From Bifidobacterium tibiigranuli (GTDB lineage Bacteria; Actinomycetota; Actinomycetes; Actinomycetales; Bifidobacteriaceae), in NCBI RefSeq assembly GCF_009371885.1, contig NZ_QLZA01000010.1:97338-161337 (forward strand): DNA of 64,000 bases, written 5' to 3'. The notes beneath the pieces are model-generated. The model saw only the letters and a program-made list of their open reading frames with translations. It made no database searches and had not been told where the DNA came from. Both the position numbers and the translations under genes were made by a program. Positions 53,577-62,467 of this stretch are shown piece by piece. Position 1 is the first letter of the stretch; each line of letters starts with the position of its first letter.

Positions 53577-54464
53577 ATGCCTATGCTGAGTGTTTCGATC
53601 GTCATACCCGCATGGAACGAGCAGGATCGCATCGCCGACTGCCTGACCAACGCCACCCTTCAAAGCGTCACCCCGCACGAGGTCATCATCGTCGACAACC
53701 GCTCAACCGACGACACCTGCCGCATCGTCGAGCAGTTCATGGCCGAAAACCCCGAGGCACCGGTGCGCCTGCTGCATCAGGACAGCGAGCAGGGCCTGAT
53801 CCCCACGCGCGACTACGGATTCAGCCACGCCACCGGCGATGTGCTGGGGCGCATCGACGCCGACTGCATGCTCAAGCCCGACTGGGTCGAAGTGGTCGCG
53901 GGCCTGTTCACCGACGATCCGGAGGCGATGGGCGCCACCGGACCGGTGGTCTACTACGACATGCCCGCCAAGCATATGGCGCTGCGCGGCGACGACCGCG
54001 TGCGGCGCACCACCTACCGCGCCGATGGCGGGCAGGTGCTCCTCTTCGGCTCGAATATGGCGGTTCGGGCGAGCGCCTGGCAGGTCATCGCCAGCCAGGT
54101 ATGCCGTGACCCGGACGACGTGATGCACGAGGACATCGACATCTCGCTGCATCTGCTCGACAACGATATGAAAACCGTCTACTCGCGCAGCATGATTTGC
54201 GCCATCTCCGCGCGGCGCATGGACACTTCGCTGATTTCCTTCCGCAATTACATGAAGCGCTTCAGAAACACCTTCGCCGCGCATCCCGACCACTGGCGGC
54301 GGCACAAGACCGAGCGCGCGCTCATTTCCCTGTATCCCGGACTGCGGCTGCTCTACCCGGTGTATCAGAAGTATCTGGACCTGCTGGACGTCAATCCTGC
54401 TGAGCGCATCTGGCTCAGCGAGCAGATCGAACTCGCCGAAAGCGAGGGCGAGGATCTGGACTAG
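53577..54464 (+). CDS. GT2 family glycosyltransferase
   Basis: A 295-residue soluble GT-A enzyme: SIVIPAWNEQDRIADCL, VIIVDNRSTDDT, GRIDADCML (DxD) and HEDIDISLHL. The acceptor and donor are unknown; the C-terminal region has RFRNTFAAHPDHWRRHKTER. The start may be ATG 53577 or 53583, both without a ribosome-binding site, and TATTGT just upstream could be the -10 of a leaderless promoter. It diverges from the AI-2E gene across 141 nt. Confidence 0.87.
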   Translation: MPMLSVSIVIPAWNEQDRIADCLTNATLQSVTPHEVIIVDNRSTDDTCRIVEQFMAENPEAPVRLLHQDSEQGLIPTRDYGFSHATGDVLGRIDADCMLKPDWVEVVAGLFTDDPEAMGATGPVVYYDMPAKHMALRGDDRVRRTTYRADGGQVLLFGSNMAVRASAWQVIASQVCRDPDDVMHEDIDISLHLLDNDMKTVYSRSMICAISARRMDTSLISFRNYMKRFRNTFAAHPDHWRRHKTERALISLYPGLRLLYPVYQKYLDLLDVNPAERIWLSEQIELAESEGEDLD

Positions 54465-55409
<945 letters not shown>

Positions 55410-55525
55410 GTTCGAGCCGTTGGGCATCGGTGCAGGTTAAGTTCCACTGAATCCGAGCTCCGCTCATCAATAGGTCGGATTGGCACGGTGAATACGATTC
55501 CGTCGTACCCATCCGGTCTCAACAG

Positions 55526-55590
55526 CAGACGAACCCCCGTTTCGCGTTTCCTGACTCATAGTCGGGAGGTGCAAAACGGGGATTCGTCTG
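55526..55590. repeat. Hairpin with 20-nt arms after budC
   Basis: CAGACGAACCCCCGTTTCGC and GCAAAACGGGGATTCGTCTG are inverse with two mismatches and enclose a 25-nt loop. It is 117 nt after the budC stop, without a T-run. It may terminate budC or belong to another hairpin-repeat family; no second copy was seen. Confidence 0.6.
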
Positions 55591-55665
55591 TATCTACGGC
55601 ACCTATGGCCCGGTGCCGTGCCGCAACCGCAGCCCCCACACATTCCGCTCTCGAATTCCTCCTCG

Positions 55666-55780
55666 CAGCGTACGTTTTCCTACGTGCCTATGAGATCCGT
55701 ATTGGAAAACGTACGATAACTGCTGCTCAGCGTACGTTTTCCAATACGGGCCTCATCAACGTGCCATATAACGTACGCTG
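55666..55780. repeat. Pair of 53-nt hairpin elements, period 62 nt
   Basis: Units at 55666-55718 and 55728-55780, 9-nt spacer, have CAGCGTACGTTTTCC left arms and the inverse right arms, as at 19356-19470. The right arm of unit 1 (CCGTATTGGAAAACGTACG) and the left arm of unit 2 also form a perfect 19-bp stem with a 15-nt loop. It lies 124 nt before the thioredoxin gene. Confidence 0.85.
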
Positions 55781-55868
55781 AGCCGACGCAATCCGTTCCG
55801 TCCGTGCTGTCTGCCATCGGAAGTATAAAACCATACACGGCGCAAGAACACAGCATGGAATTCTCGAA

Positions 55869-55903
55869 TTGACTGAATACCCCTAGGGGTATAGGATGAC
55901 ACT
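55869..55903 (+). promoter_or_regulatory. Leaderless promoter of the thioredoxin-CoADR operon
   Basis: TTGACT (55869-55874) and TAGGAT (55892-55897) are 17 nt apart. Six bases after the -10 comes ATG 55904, so transcription should start at the first base of the start codon. The palindromic operator fills most of the spacer, so a bound repressor would block RNA polymerase. Confidence 0.8.
55877..55892. promoter_or_regulatory. Palindromic CsoR/CstR-type operator
   Basis: ATACCCCTAGGGGTAT is a perfect 16-bp palindrome of the GC-core, AT-flank kind known for CsoR and CstR repressors. It lies inside the promoter spacer and a CsoR-family gene is third in the operon, so autoregulation is very likely. 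Confidence 0.85.
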
Positions 55904-56344
55904 ATGAGCACAACAACGATCACCGCGCAGAACCTGCACGAGACCATTGCCAACCACTCCACCGTGCTGCTCGATTTCTGGGCGTCATGGTGCGGCCCAT
56001 GCCGCATGTTCGGCCCGATTTTCGAGCAGAGCTCGGCCAAGCATCCCGAGGTCCTGCATGGCAAAGTGGACACAGAAGCCGAGCAGGAGCTCGCGGTGCA
56101 ATTTGGCATCGCCAGCATCCCCACGCTCGCGGCCTTCCGCGACGGCATCCTCGTCTTCCAGCAGCCCGGATTGCTCGCGCCCGCTGCGCTGGATTCCCTG
56201 ATCGAGCAGCTATCGCAGCTGAATATGGACGACGTACGCGCGCAAATCAGCGCGCAGGCAGACGAGAAAGCCCAAGTTGCCCAGCCGCAAACCGATGCGC
56301 AAGACGCCGCACAAGCCAGTGCGCAGCAAGGAGCGCGGCCATGA
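55904..56344 (+). CDS. Thioredoxin, first gene of persulfide-type operon
   Basis: A 146-residue thioredoxin. WCGPC (C30, C33) and cis-Pro in SIPTLAAF are intact. After the fold, the last 45 residues are a Gln/Ala/Asp-rich tail. It could reduce protein or coenzyme persulfides or disulfides generated in the pathway. The ATG at 55904 follows the promoter directly without a ribosome-binding site. Its stop overlaps the next start by 4 nt. It differs from the stand-alone thioredoxin at 26.2 kb. Confidence 0.94.
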   Translation: MSTTTITAQNLHETIANHSTVLLDFWASWCGPCRMFGPIFEQSSAKHPEVLHGKVDTEAEQELAVQFGIASIPTLAAFRDGILVFQQPGLLAPAALDSLIEQLSQLNMDDVRAQISAQADEKAQVAQPQTDAQDAAQASAQQGARP

Positions 56345-58080
56345 GAATCGTCATCATCGGAGGCAACGCCGCAGGCATGAGCTGCGCAGCCCGGGCCCGG
56401 CGCAATGACGAAAGCGCGGAAATCCTCGTGCTGGAACGCGGCGGGCACGTCTCGTACGCCAGTTGCGGCCTGCCCTATTACGTCGGCGGCGAGATCGCTG
56501 AACGCGAAGACCTGCTCGTGCAGACCCCGCGTTCGCTCTCCGCCGTGCTGAATATCACCGTGCGCACCGGCAGCGAGGTCGTCGCCATCAACCCGGCTGC
56601 GCATACCGTCGATGTACGCACGGCGGCCGGCCAGGAAACCGTCGAGTACGACGCCCTCGTGCTCACCCCGGGCGCAAAGCCCTTCATCCCAGACATTCCG
56701 GGAATAGGGTCATCGTTTGTCAGCACGCTACGCACAGTTCCGGACGCCGATCGCGTCACGGAGCTGGCACGCAATGCCACCTCTGCCGTGGTGCTGGGAG
56801 GCGGTTTTATCGGTCTTGAGACTGCCGAAGCCCTCGCCATCCGCGGCTTGAAGGTTCATGTCGTCGACCTCGCTGGTCATGTGCTGCCGATGATGGAACC
56901 GGAAATCGCCGCACCTGCGGCCGCACAGCTGCGCGAACTCGGTGTGCAGCTTCATACTGGCGTGGGTGCGACGCGCATCATCGAGCGCACTGCCAATGGC
57001 ACGGTTGACGGAAGCGTTGGCAAAACCGATGACAGCGCTAACGGCAGCAGCATGGACGGCAACAGCATTCCCAACAGCTCGCATGCGATAGAGCTTTCGA
57101 ATGGCGAGGTGCTGCCCGCCGATCTGGTGCTCGTCTCCATCGGCGTACGCCCCGACACAGCCATATTCGAAGCCGCAGGAATCCGCTGCGATCGTGGCGC
57201 CATCGACGTCGACGAGCACGGCCGAACCTCGATGCCGGGCATCTGGGCGGCCGGAGACGCGACGCTGTCCACGGATTTCGTCACCGGAGCCAGGCGCCCC
57301 GTAGCGCTGGCGGGTCCTGCGAATCGGGCCGGCAGACTCATCGCCGACGACATCTGCAATCCGGAAACCGCGCGACCCATTCCTGCGGCGCTCGGCACAT
57401 CGATCATCCGCATTGGCGAGCTTACCGTCGCCCGCACCGGAGCCGGGCGGGATGATCTCAAGCGGGCAGGTATCCAATTCCATGCGATTCATCTGGAAGC
57501 CACGCAGCACGCCAGCTACTTCCCCGGTGCCATTGCAATGCGGATGCTGGTGCTGTTCGGCGATGACGGCCGACTGCTCGGCACGCAGATCGTCGGCGGC
57601 GAGGGCGTTGACAAACGCATCGACGTGTTTGCTGCGGCAATACGATCCGGCGCGGCGATTGACGATCTCATTGACGAGGATCTTGCCTACTCCCCGCCCT
57701 TCGGTCAAGCCAAGGACCCGGTGAATCTGGCCGGCATGCTCGGTGAGAACGTGCTATCCGGAAAGCTGCGCCTCTGGTATGCGCAGGAACTGGCAGATGT
57801 GGCACGCACCGACTTGATTCTTGACGTGCGCAGCCCCGCCGAATTCGCCACCGGCCATGTGCGTGGGGCGCTGAACATCCCACACACCGAAGTCCGAGCC
57901 CGGATGGACGAGATTCTTGACGCAGCTGCTGGGCGGCCTATCGCCGTGATGTGTGCCTCGGGCAAGCGCTCGCATTTCGCGTACCGCATTCTGGTGCAGC
58001 ACGGGCTTTCGGCGCGCAATCTTTCGGGCGGCATGCATGTGCTGTGTGACGCTCTCGGTGACGGCGCACTTAACAGATAG
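56341..58080 (+). CDS. FAD-dependent CoA-disulfide reductase with C-terminal rhodanese domain
   Basis: A 579-residue flavoprotein. GGNAAGMSCAARAR binds FAD; C42 in YASCGLPYYVGG is the active-site Cys of the CoADR/Npsr family. GGGFIGLETAEAL binds NAD(P)H; LAYSPPFGQAKDPVN holds a conserved Tyr. A rhodanese domain (about 480-579) has the loop CASGKRS with C538. Such fusions reduce CoA disulfide or persulfide, and rhodaneses shuttle sulfane sulfur. A Ser/Asn/Asp/Gly-rich insert (around 215-245) interrupts the FAD domain. The start overlaps trx by 4 nt. Sulfur metabolism is the strongest inference. Confidence 0.92.
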   Translation: MRIVIIGGNAAGMSCAARARRNDESAEILVLERGGHVSYASCGLPYYVGGEIAEREDLLVQTPRSLSAVLNITVRTGSEVVAINPAAHTVDVRTAAGQETVEYDALVLTPGAKPFIPDIPGIGSSFVSTLRTVPDADRVTELARNATSAVVLGGGFIGLETAEALAIRGLKVHVVDLAGHVLPMMEPEIAAPAAAQLRELGVQLHTGVGATRIIERTANGTVDGSVGKTDDSANGSSMDGNSIPNSSHAIELSNGEVLPADLVLVSIGVRPDTAIFEAAGIRCDRGAIDVDEHGRTSMPGIWAAGDATLSTDFVTGARRPVALAGPANRAGRLIADDICNPETARPIPAALGTSIIRIGELTVARTGAGRDDLKRAGIQFHAIHLEATQHASYFPGAIAMRMLVLFGDDGRLLGTQIVGGEGVDKRIDVFAAAIRSGAAIDDLIDEDLAYSPPFGQAKDPVNLAGMLGENVLSGKLRLWYAQELADVARTDLILDVRSPAEFATGHVRGALNIPHTEVRARMDEILDAAAGRPIAVMCASGKRSHFAYRILVQHGLSARNLSGGMHVLCDALGDGALNR

Positions 58081-58158
58081 CTCGCTATTCGAGTTCCCCA
58101 ACCAGGCAGGCAGCGAACGCTTGCACAGCGCATCTGCGCACGAAGGAAAGGCACACGC

Positions 58159-58548
58159 ATGAGCAGCACCACAACAAAGAAGCCCGAAAATCCGCAGCGC
58201 GCGGTGCTCAACCGGCTGAAACGGGCGCGCGGCCAGCTTGACGCGGTTATCAACCAGGTCGAGTCAGGCGGCTCCTGCCAGGACGTGGTCATCCAGCTTT
58301 CGGCGGTGTCACGCGCCCTCGACCGCGCCGGGTTCCTCGTCATTGCCTCGGCGATGCGCGAATGCCTCGTTCCTTCGGACGAAGAGAACGGCGAGCAACT
58401 TGAGGCTGCTGAGGGTGGTGAATCGGTTCATGACGATAGCGCGGCGCGCGATAACGCTACGCAAATCGCAAATCACGAAGAACAAGAATCGAAGAACACC
58501 CGTCTCACCGCGGATGAAATCGAAAAACTCTTCCTTATGCTCGCGTGA
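58159..58548 (+). CDS. CsoR-family repressor, CstR-like
   Basis: A 129-residue DUF156 four-helix repressor. The pattern LNRLKRARGQLDAVINQVES, then C40 in GGSCQDVVIQLSAVSRALDRAG and C69 in AMRECLV. The two Cys are 29 residues apart, as in CsoR and CstR, but the position four before C69, His in copper sensors, is Ala. That pattern fits the persulfide sensor CstR. The C-terminal tail of about 55 residues is Glu/Asp-rich and unusual. AAAGG precedes the ATG. It most likely represses the operon through the palindrome at 55877. Confidence 0.9.
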   Translation: MSSTTTKKPENPQRAVLNRLKRARGQLDAVINQVESGGSCQDVVIQLSAVSRALDRAGFLVIASAMRECLVPSDEENGEQLEAAEGGESVHDDSAARDNATQIANHEEQESKNTRLTADEIEKLFLMLA

Positions 58549-58689
58549 TCTGCTGCTTGATTGCATGATCAGTGGCTTTGACTTCCACGAATCGCAAAGT
58601 TGCAAGTCACAAGCCGACAATCCGCAACCCAACAACCCATCGAATCTAGCCAACCAACGCAAAACACCCCCAACGAACGGAGCAATATC

Positions 58690-58872
58690 ATGTGTCATGC
58701 GGTCACCTGCAAGGTCTGCGGCAAAACCACCTGGTCCGGATGCGGCCAGCACATCGATCAGGTGCGGCGCAGCGTCCCCGCCTCGAACTGGTGCAACGGA
58801 CGCCACACCCAGTCCGAAATCAACGCCTCGAAATCAAATGCCAGCTTCTTCCAACGCCTCTTCAGCCGGTGA
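58690..58872 (+). CDS. Small Cys-rich protein
   Basis: A 60-residue protein, MCHAVTCKVCGKTTWSGCGQ at its start, with C2, C7, C10, C18 and C35, and H3 and H21. CxxC and CGxH spacing suggests a zinc or metal-binding knuckle; similar small proteins of unknown function occur in other actinobacteria. ACGGAG precedes the ATG. Being the fourth gene after the CstR-like repressor, it may share its regulation. The C-terminal half is Ser/Asn/Ala-rich. Confidence 0.75.
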   Translation: MCHAVTCKVCGKTTWSGCGQHIDQVRRSVPASNWCNGRHTQSEINASKSNASFFQRLFSR

Positions 58873-59112
58873 GTCTGCAGCATCGTCGCCGCGCTCGGCG
58901 AAGGCACCGTCCTCGCCTTAGAACAGGTTTCGCTGGGCAACAAAACTGTCGCTGACATCGACTGGGTTCGCGGACTTATGCAATCCCGCCTCTCCGCTGA
59001 TTTTATCGACACGGCCAAAACCGCCCTAGCGAAATCCGGCGACGGTATGAGCTCCAAGCGCATCGCACAGATTGTGCTTGGAGCGATTATACCGAAGAGC
59101 GGAAGAAAGTAG
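58873..59112 (+). pseudogene. Possible gene remnant, 79 codons
   Basis: Directly after the TGA of the Cys-rich protein the same frame stays open for 79 codons and ends in TAG at 59110. The residues look protein-like (VAALGEGTVLALEQVSLGN, then SSKRIAQIVLGAIIPKSG), but no start codon with ribosome-binding site fits. It may be the C-terminus of a deleted gene or a readthrough extension. I do not recognise the family. Its end overlaps the PIN toxin stop by 26 nt. Confidence 0.4.
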
Positions 59113-59554
59113 GGCCAAGCTCTTCCAAGAACCGTTCGGCATCGATGCGTGGGATAGATGAATTGCGGAATGCGTGACGATGGTTGTCCCGGCTCACGAT
59201 GCAGTCAGCGCCCCACACTTCGGCAGCTGCACGTTTCGTACCATCTTCATAATCAGGTTCATTAGAGTCCAGTGCAATCGAGCACACGCGCCGATCATCC
59301 GGTAATAGTTCGGCACAGTTGAGAAACAATCGGATATATTCACGACAGGTCCCGTCATCCAGACCAGCCCCAGTCTTGGGATTCATGGCGGATTTGGCTC
59401 CAGTCGCGATGTAGTAGAAATCTTTCAGGCTCCCGGCGCTGATACCCAATTCAACTGCAGAAGATTCAAGCAACAAAGCAGCAGCACGGTGCCCCGGCCT
59501 CTGCTCGGAAGCTGCATCAAGCAGGATGTTGGTGTCGAGATATACTTTAGGCAT
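59087..59554 (-). CDS. PIN-domain toxin (VapC-like ribonuclease)
   Basis: A 155-residue PIN protein. Acidic residues lie in VYLDTNILLD (D7), near LLESSAVELG, in NEPDYEDGTK and SRDNHRHAF, as in VapC-type nucleases. It would cleave RNA until neutralised by the upstream antitoxin. The ATG at 59554 overlaps that gene by 8 nt. A 27-codon extension upstream lies over the antitoxin and was rejected. Confidence 0.88.
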   Translation of the reverse strand: MPKVYLDTNILLDAASEQRPGHRAAALLLESSAVELGISAGSLKDFYYIATGAKSAMNPKTGAGLDDGTCREYIRLFLNCAELLPDDRRVCSIALDSNEPDYEDGTKRAAAEVWGADCIVSRDNHRHAFRNSSIPRIDAERFLEELGPTFFRSSV

Positions 59555-59861
59555 CGCGTTCCTCAAGTAGTCGGCGTTCATCCTCTGGGGATAAAGAAGC
59601 CAAGTAGTCGTGTGCGGACTGCGGCGTAGCCGCATTTAGCTCGTTGATACGGCGACGCACATCGTGCGCGGGAATTCGACTTCCGCCGTATGTTTGGGAC
59701 ACACTTGGCACAAACGGCAAACGCCCATCTTTGATGGTCTGCCTAAGGCCCATCTCTACGAAAGTGCTGAGGTTCAATCCCATGTCATTGAGAATTTCAG
59801 TGCCCTCTTGTTTGATCTCCCGATCAAGGCTGAGCGTTGTCTTTTCCTTCGTGCTAACCAT
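59547..59861 (-). CDS. RelB/DinJ-family antitoxin
   Basis: A 104-residue antitoxin with the RelB/DinJ ribbon-helix-helix start: TTLSLDREIKQEGTEILNDM, LNLSTFVEMGLRQTI. The C-terminal part (ELNAATPQSAHDYLASLS) would bind the toxin. RelB-type antitoxins usually pair with RelE-fold toxins; here the partner is a PIN protein. AGAGGAG precedes the ATG. Confidence 0.87.
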   Translation of the reverse strand: MVSTKEKTTLSLDREIKQEGTEILNDMGLNLSTFVEMGLRQTIKDGRLPFVPSVSQTYGGSRIPAHDVRRRINELNAATPQSAHDYLASLSPEDERRLLEERDA

Positions 59862-59883
59862 AATGCTCCTCTACATATAAAAG

Positions 59884-59928
59884 ACGTATTTAATACACTT
59901 ATAATACCATTTCCTACGTATTTTACAC
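59884..59928. promoter_or_regulatory. Putative operator region of the RelB-PIN operon
   Basis: ACGTATTTAATAC (59884) and ACGTATTTTACAC (59916) are similar sites 32 nt apart, about three helical turns, in a strongly AT-rich upstream region. They are the most likely binding sites for the antitoxin. The promoter itself is not certain. Confidence 0.45.
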
Positions 59929-59991
59929 GTATAAATGTGCCTACTATATTAGTGCTCAATTATCGAATTCTTCGCCCACCGGCCTACTCAT

Positions 59992-60627
59992 TCACCGCCA
60001 CCACGCGAGGTCTTCTGCTGGCAGACGGACGGATTCGTGGCCTTCGGTGGCGGCCTTGCCAATCGACATGATCAGCACCGGCACGTAGCGTTCGACATCC
60101 AAATCGAAGGCTTCGGCGATCTTGCCCTGGTCAAAGCCACCAATGGGATTGGTGTCGTAGCCGTGCGAGCGCGCGACGAGCATGAATTGCATGGCGAACA
60201 GGCTGGAATCAATTTTGACGATATCGTTCATCCTGCTGCGGCTGAATTTTTTGTATGCGGAGGCGGCCACCGTCATCTGGGCCTTCGCCATCAGGCTGGG
60301 CATGATGCCCCGCTTGGCCGCCTCGCCGTATATCCGGTCCGCGTATTCGTAGCAGCGCATGTCGCCGAACACTACGATCATCGCCGACGAGGTCTTGTTC
60401 TGCCGCCTGTTGAACTGCAGGAGCGGAGCAAGCGTCGCCTTGCCCTCGTCCGATTCCACGATGAGAAACCGCCACGGCTGCATGTTCACCGACGACGGCG
60501 CCTTGGCCGCTTCATCGAGCATCGCAAGCATCTCCTCGCGCGATATCTTGACCTTAGGGTCATATTTTCGGATGGACCGTCGTCCTTCGAGTATCTCGGT
60601 GAAATCGTTGGTGGCAAGTTGCGTCAT
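59992..60627 (-). CDS. Nitroreductase family protein
   Basis: A 211-residue FMN-dependent NAD(P)H oxidoreductase. RRSIRKYDPKVKISREEML and APSSVNMQPWRFLIVES are the FMN-binding signatures; NPIGGFDQGKIAEAF and RYVPVLIMSIGKA complete the fold. The substrate is unknown; such enzymes reduce quinones or nitro compounds. AAGGAT 11 nt upstream and the ATG at 60627 define the start. It diverges from the region to the right. Confidence 0.92.
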   Translation of the reverse strand: MTQLATNDFTEILEGRRSIRKYDPKVKISREEMLAMLDEAAKAPSSVNMQPWRFLIVESDEGKATLAPLLQFNRRQNKTSSAMIVVFGDMRCYEYADRIYGEAAKRGIMPSLMAKAQMTVAASAYKKFSRSRMNDIVKIDSSLFAMQFMLVARSHGYDTNPIGGFDQGKIAEAFDLDVERYVPVLIMSIGKAATEGHESVRLPAEDLAWWR

Positions 60628-60875
60628 GATGCAGGGATCCTTTGAGTGGTCGGCTGTGAGTTTGCAATTGTTAACGTTGATATACCGTCGGCTTCTTCAT
60701 ATCGGCATTGTTTCAATGAGCTCTGCTTCTGCCTCTATGGTAGACAGAATCATAGATACGATATCGCCGAAAGCATGGTCAACGCTTCCGCACAAACTTC
60801 CGCGCAGGCTACCGCGCAGCCTTTCGAAGAAAGCAGCACATACGAGTTAGCAACCATCGCCATGTAATAGCAGCC
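60628..60875. other. Intergenic region
   Basis: About 250 nt without a supportable gene. It contains the nitroreductase leader and short plus-strand frames rich in Ala/Ser/Gln that have no ribosome-binding site or homology and were rejected. Confidence 0.5.
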
Positions 60876-62315
60876 TCACGTATGCGCTGACGCCACCTCC
60901 TCGATATCATCTCGCAGCATCGGTCGCAACGCTTTCGCATACTGGACGATCTCACCATCAAGCAACGCCAACGCGCACTGCTTCGCTACATCACCACGAG
61001 GAAAGCGCGCAAGCACTATCCCCGCGAGGAATTCACCGATTTCGGAGACTTTCCGCCGCTTATCGTCAGCGCTCTTTGGCAATACGCCTGCTTGTTTCTC
61101 CATGTACCCGTCCTGTTCATCGAGCATGACTATGGGCAGCATCGGCAAGCCTTCCATCTCGACGATTTCCGCCATGCTTTCAAGCAGCGCCACGCCTTGG
61201 TCGAAACGCGCGACGTCGCGCTCATTGAACCCTTCGATCAGCTCACACGCATTGTCCGCGCCCAGCAGTGATCGGGATACCTCGCGCAAATGCACCACAT
61301 TGTGCCACACCGAGTCGTCGTCAGATGCCCCTCCCGCGCTGGTCTCCTCCCCTTGTTCGATTGCCACCAGCACTTTGGCGGCATCAAGCGTAGTGCGGTC
61401 CCACAGCTCGCGGTATCCCGCAATCAGACGCCGCGCGTCATAGAGGTAGCGCGCGCTGGCCTGCGCATACGCCGGATCCTTGTAATAGTCAACATGGTCT
61501 GGCGCGGTTTCCTGAGTGTCGTCCTGTGCGGGCTCCTGTGCGGGCTCCTGCCCAGTTTTCAGCGAAGTTCTCGAACCGCTTTCCGCCCCGCTTTCTGATC
61601 CAGCAGACGATTCACGCGCGAACTCTTCATCCGCCCGAGCCCGGAGCTCTGCCAAAGCCACCACCACTCGCCGGAAATTCATGTCCGGCGCGGCACCCAC
61701 TTGCAGCACCTTGGGATCCTCGCGCAACATGCACATGCCGATGGCGGGCTCATGCAGCAGCATCAAGGCCGTGTCGATGCATGGATCACTGCCATCGCCC
61801 CAACGCATCAGCGTATACGCCGCGAGCTTGTGCATCTGGCGGCAATGCTCCCTGATCACCTTCTGCTGATTGTGCTTTGATCCGAACCGTTTCGGGCCTT
61901 TAAGACGGCAGCGTTTGACCAGCTCGCTGCGATGGAGCGTCTGAATGCACATCGGCGTGTTCTCCGAAGGCTCGCCAGTGAACATAGCCACCGTGGAACC
62001 ATTGGCCAGACCGTAAAGCCACACATTAATCCCGTATTTGCGCACGACGGAGGAACAGCCCTGAATGAACTCCTTGCACTGCCCGACAAGCGCACCGTCG
62101 AAGGAGGCCACCGCCACCATGATCGTCATTGCCCAACCAGTATCGGCGAACACGTCATGCGCCAGCACGTAGAGCCGATGGTCCACCGGATCGTATGATT
62201 CCGGCTCTGCCATAGCCTTGCGCAACGCCCCCGGCGAAGTCACCTCCTCAAAGCGCCGCTCCAACTGATTGACGGTCTGAAGAAACTCCATCGCGTCCAC
62301 AGAATACCCAGTCAT
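60876..62315 (-). CDS. Uncharacterised protein
   Basis: A 479-residue soluble protein I do not recognise. The first 210 residues (ALRKAMAEPESYDPVDHRLY, DVFADTGWAMTIMVAVASFD) and the C-terminal part (ELIEGFNERDVARFDQGVAL) look folded. They are joined by a Glu/Ser/Gln/Asp-rich linker near residues 235-275 (SGAESGSRTSLKTGQEPAQE). No signal peptide or TM segment is seen. GGAGGG five bases before the ATG at 62315 sets the start. It might relate to the DUF4192-type actinobacterial proteins, but I cannot support it. Confidence 0.7.
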   Translation of the reverse strand: MTGYSVDAMEFLQTVNQLERRFEEVTSPGALRKAMAEPESYDPVDHRLYVLAHDVFADTGWAMTIMVAVASFDGALVGQCKEFIQGCSSVVRKYGINVWLYGLANGSTVAMFTGEPSENTPMCIQTLHRSELVKRCRLKGPKRFGSKHNQQKVIREHCRQMHKLAAYTLMRWGDGSDPCIDTALMLLHEPAIGMCMLREDPKVLQVGAAPDMNFRRVVVALAELRARADEEFARESSAGSESGAESGSRTSLKTGQEPAQEPAQDDTQETAPDHVDYYKDPAYAQASARYLYDARRLIAGYRELWDRTTLDAAKVLVAIEQGEETSAGGASDDDSVWHNVVHLREVSRSLLGADNACELIEGFNERDVARFDQGVALLESMAEIVEMEGLPMLPIVMLDEQDGYMEKQAGVLPKSADDKRRKVSEIGEFLAGIVLARFPRGDVAKQCALALLDGEIVQYAKALRPMLRDDIEEVASAHT

Positions 62316-62442
62316 TGCCACCCTCCACATTCCCAATTCGTCGCCATTGCCGATTCATCGTGTCGTCGACGCCGCCCAGTGCGCGCCTCGTGCATCAACG
62401 GTGACAGCTAAGTGAAACAGGCGCAACTCGCCTCGTGGAAAA

Positions 62443-62467
62443 TGTGGATATGTGGATATGTGGATAA
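62443..62467. repeat. Three tandem DnaA-box-like sites
   Basis: TGTGGATA occurs three times in tandem at 8-nt spacing; the last copy reads TGTGGATAA, the inverse of the perfect DnaA box TTATCCACA. An AT-rich stretch (TATAAATTATTCAATATGG) follows directly. The site lies in the 315-nt divergent gap before the nuclease gene, which otherwise holds only its promoter. Confidence 0.65.

Noticed and set aside
55877..55892. Transcription terminator hairpin
   Set aside because: The palindrome has a 2-nt centre and lies between the -35 and -10 boxes, which fits an operator.
60646..60867. Small plus-strand frame ending in an Ala/Ser/Gln-rich peptide
   Set aside because: No ribosome-binding site, no homology and simple composition.
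62443..62467. Chromosomal replication origin
   Set aside because: Only one perfect DnaA box with two near-copies, and no dnaA, dnaN or other origin-linked genes in the window.
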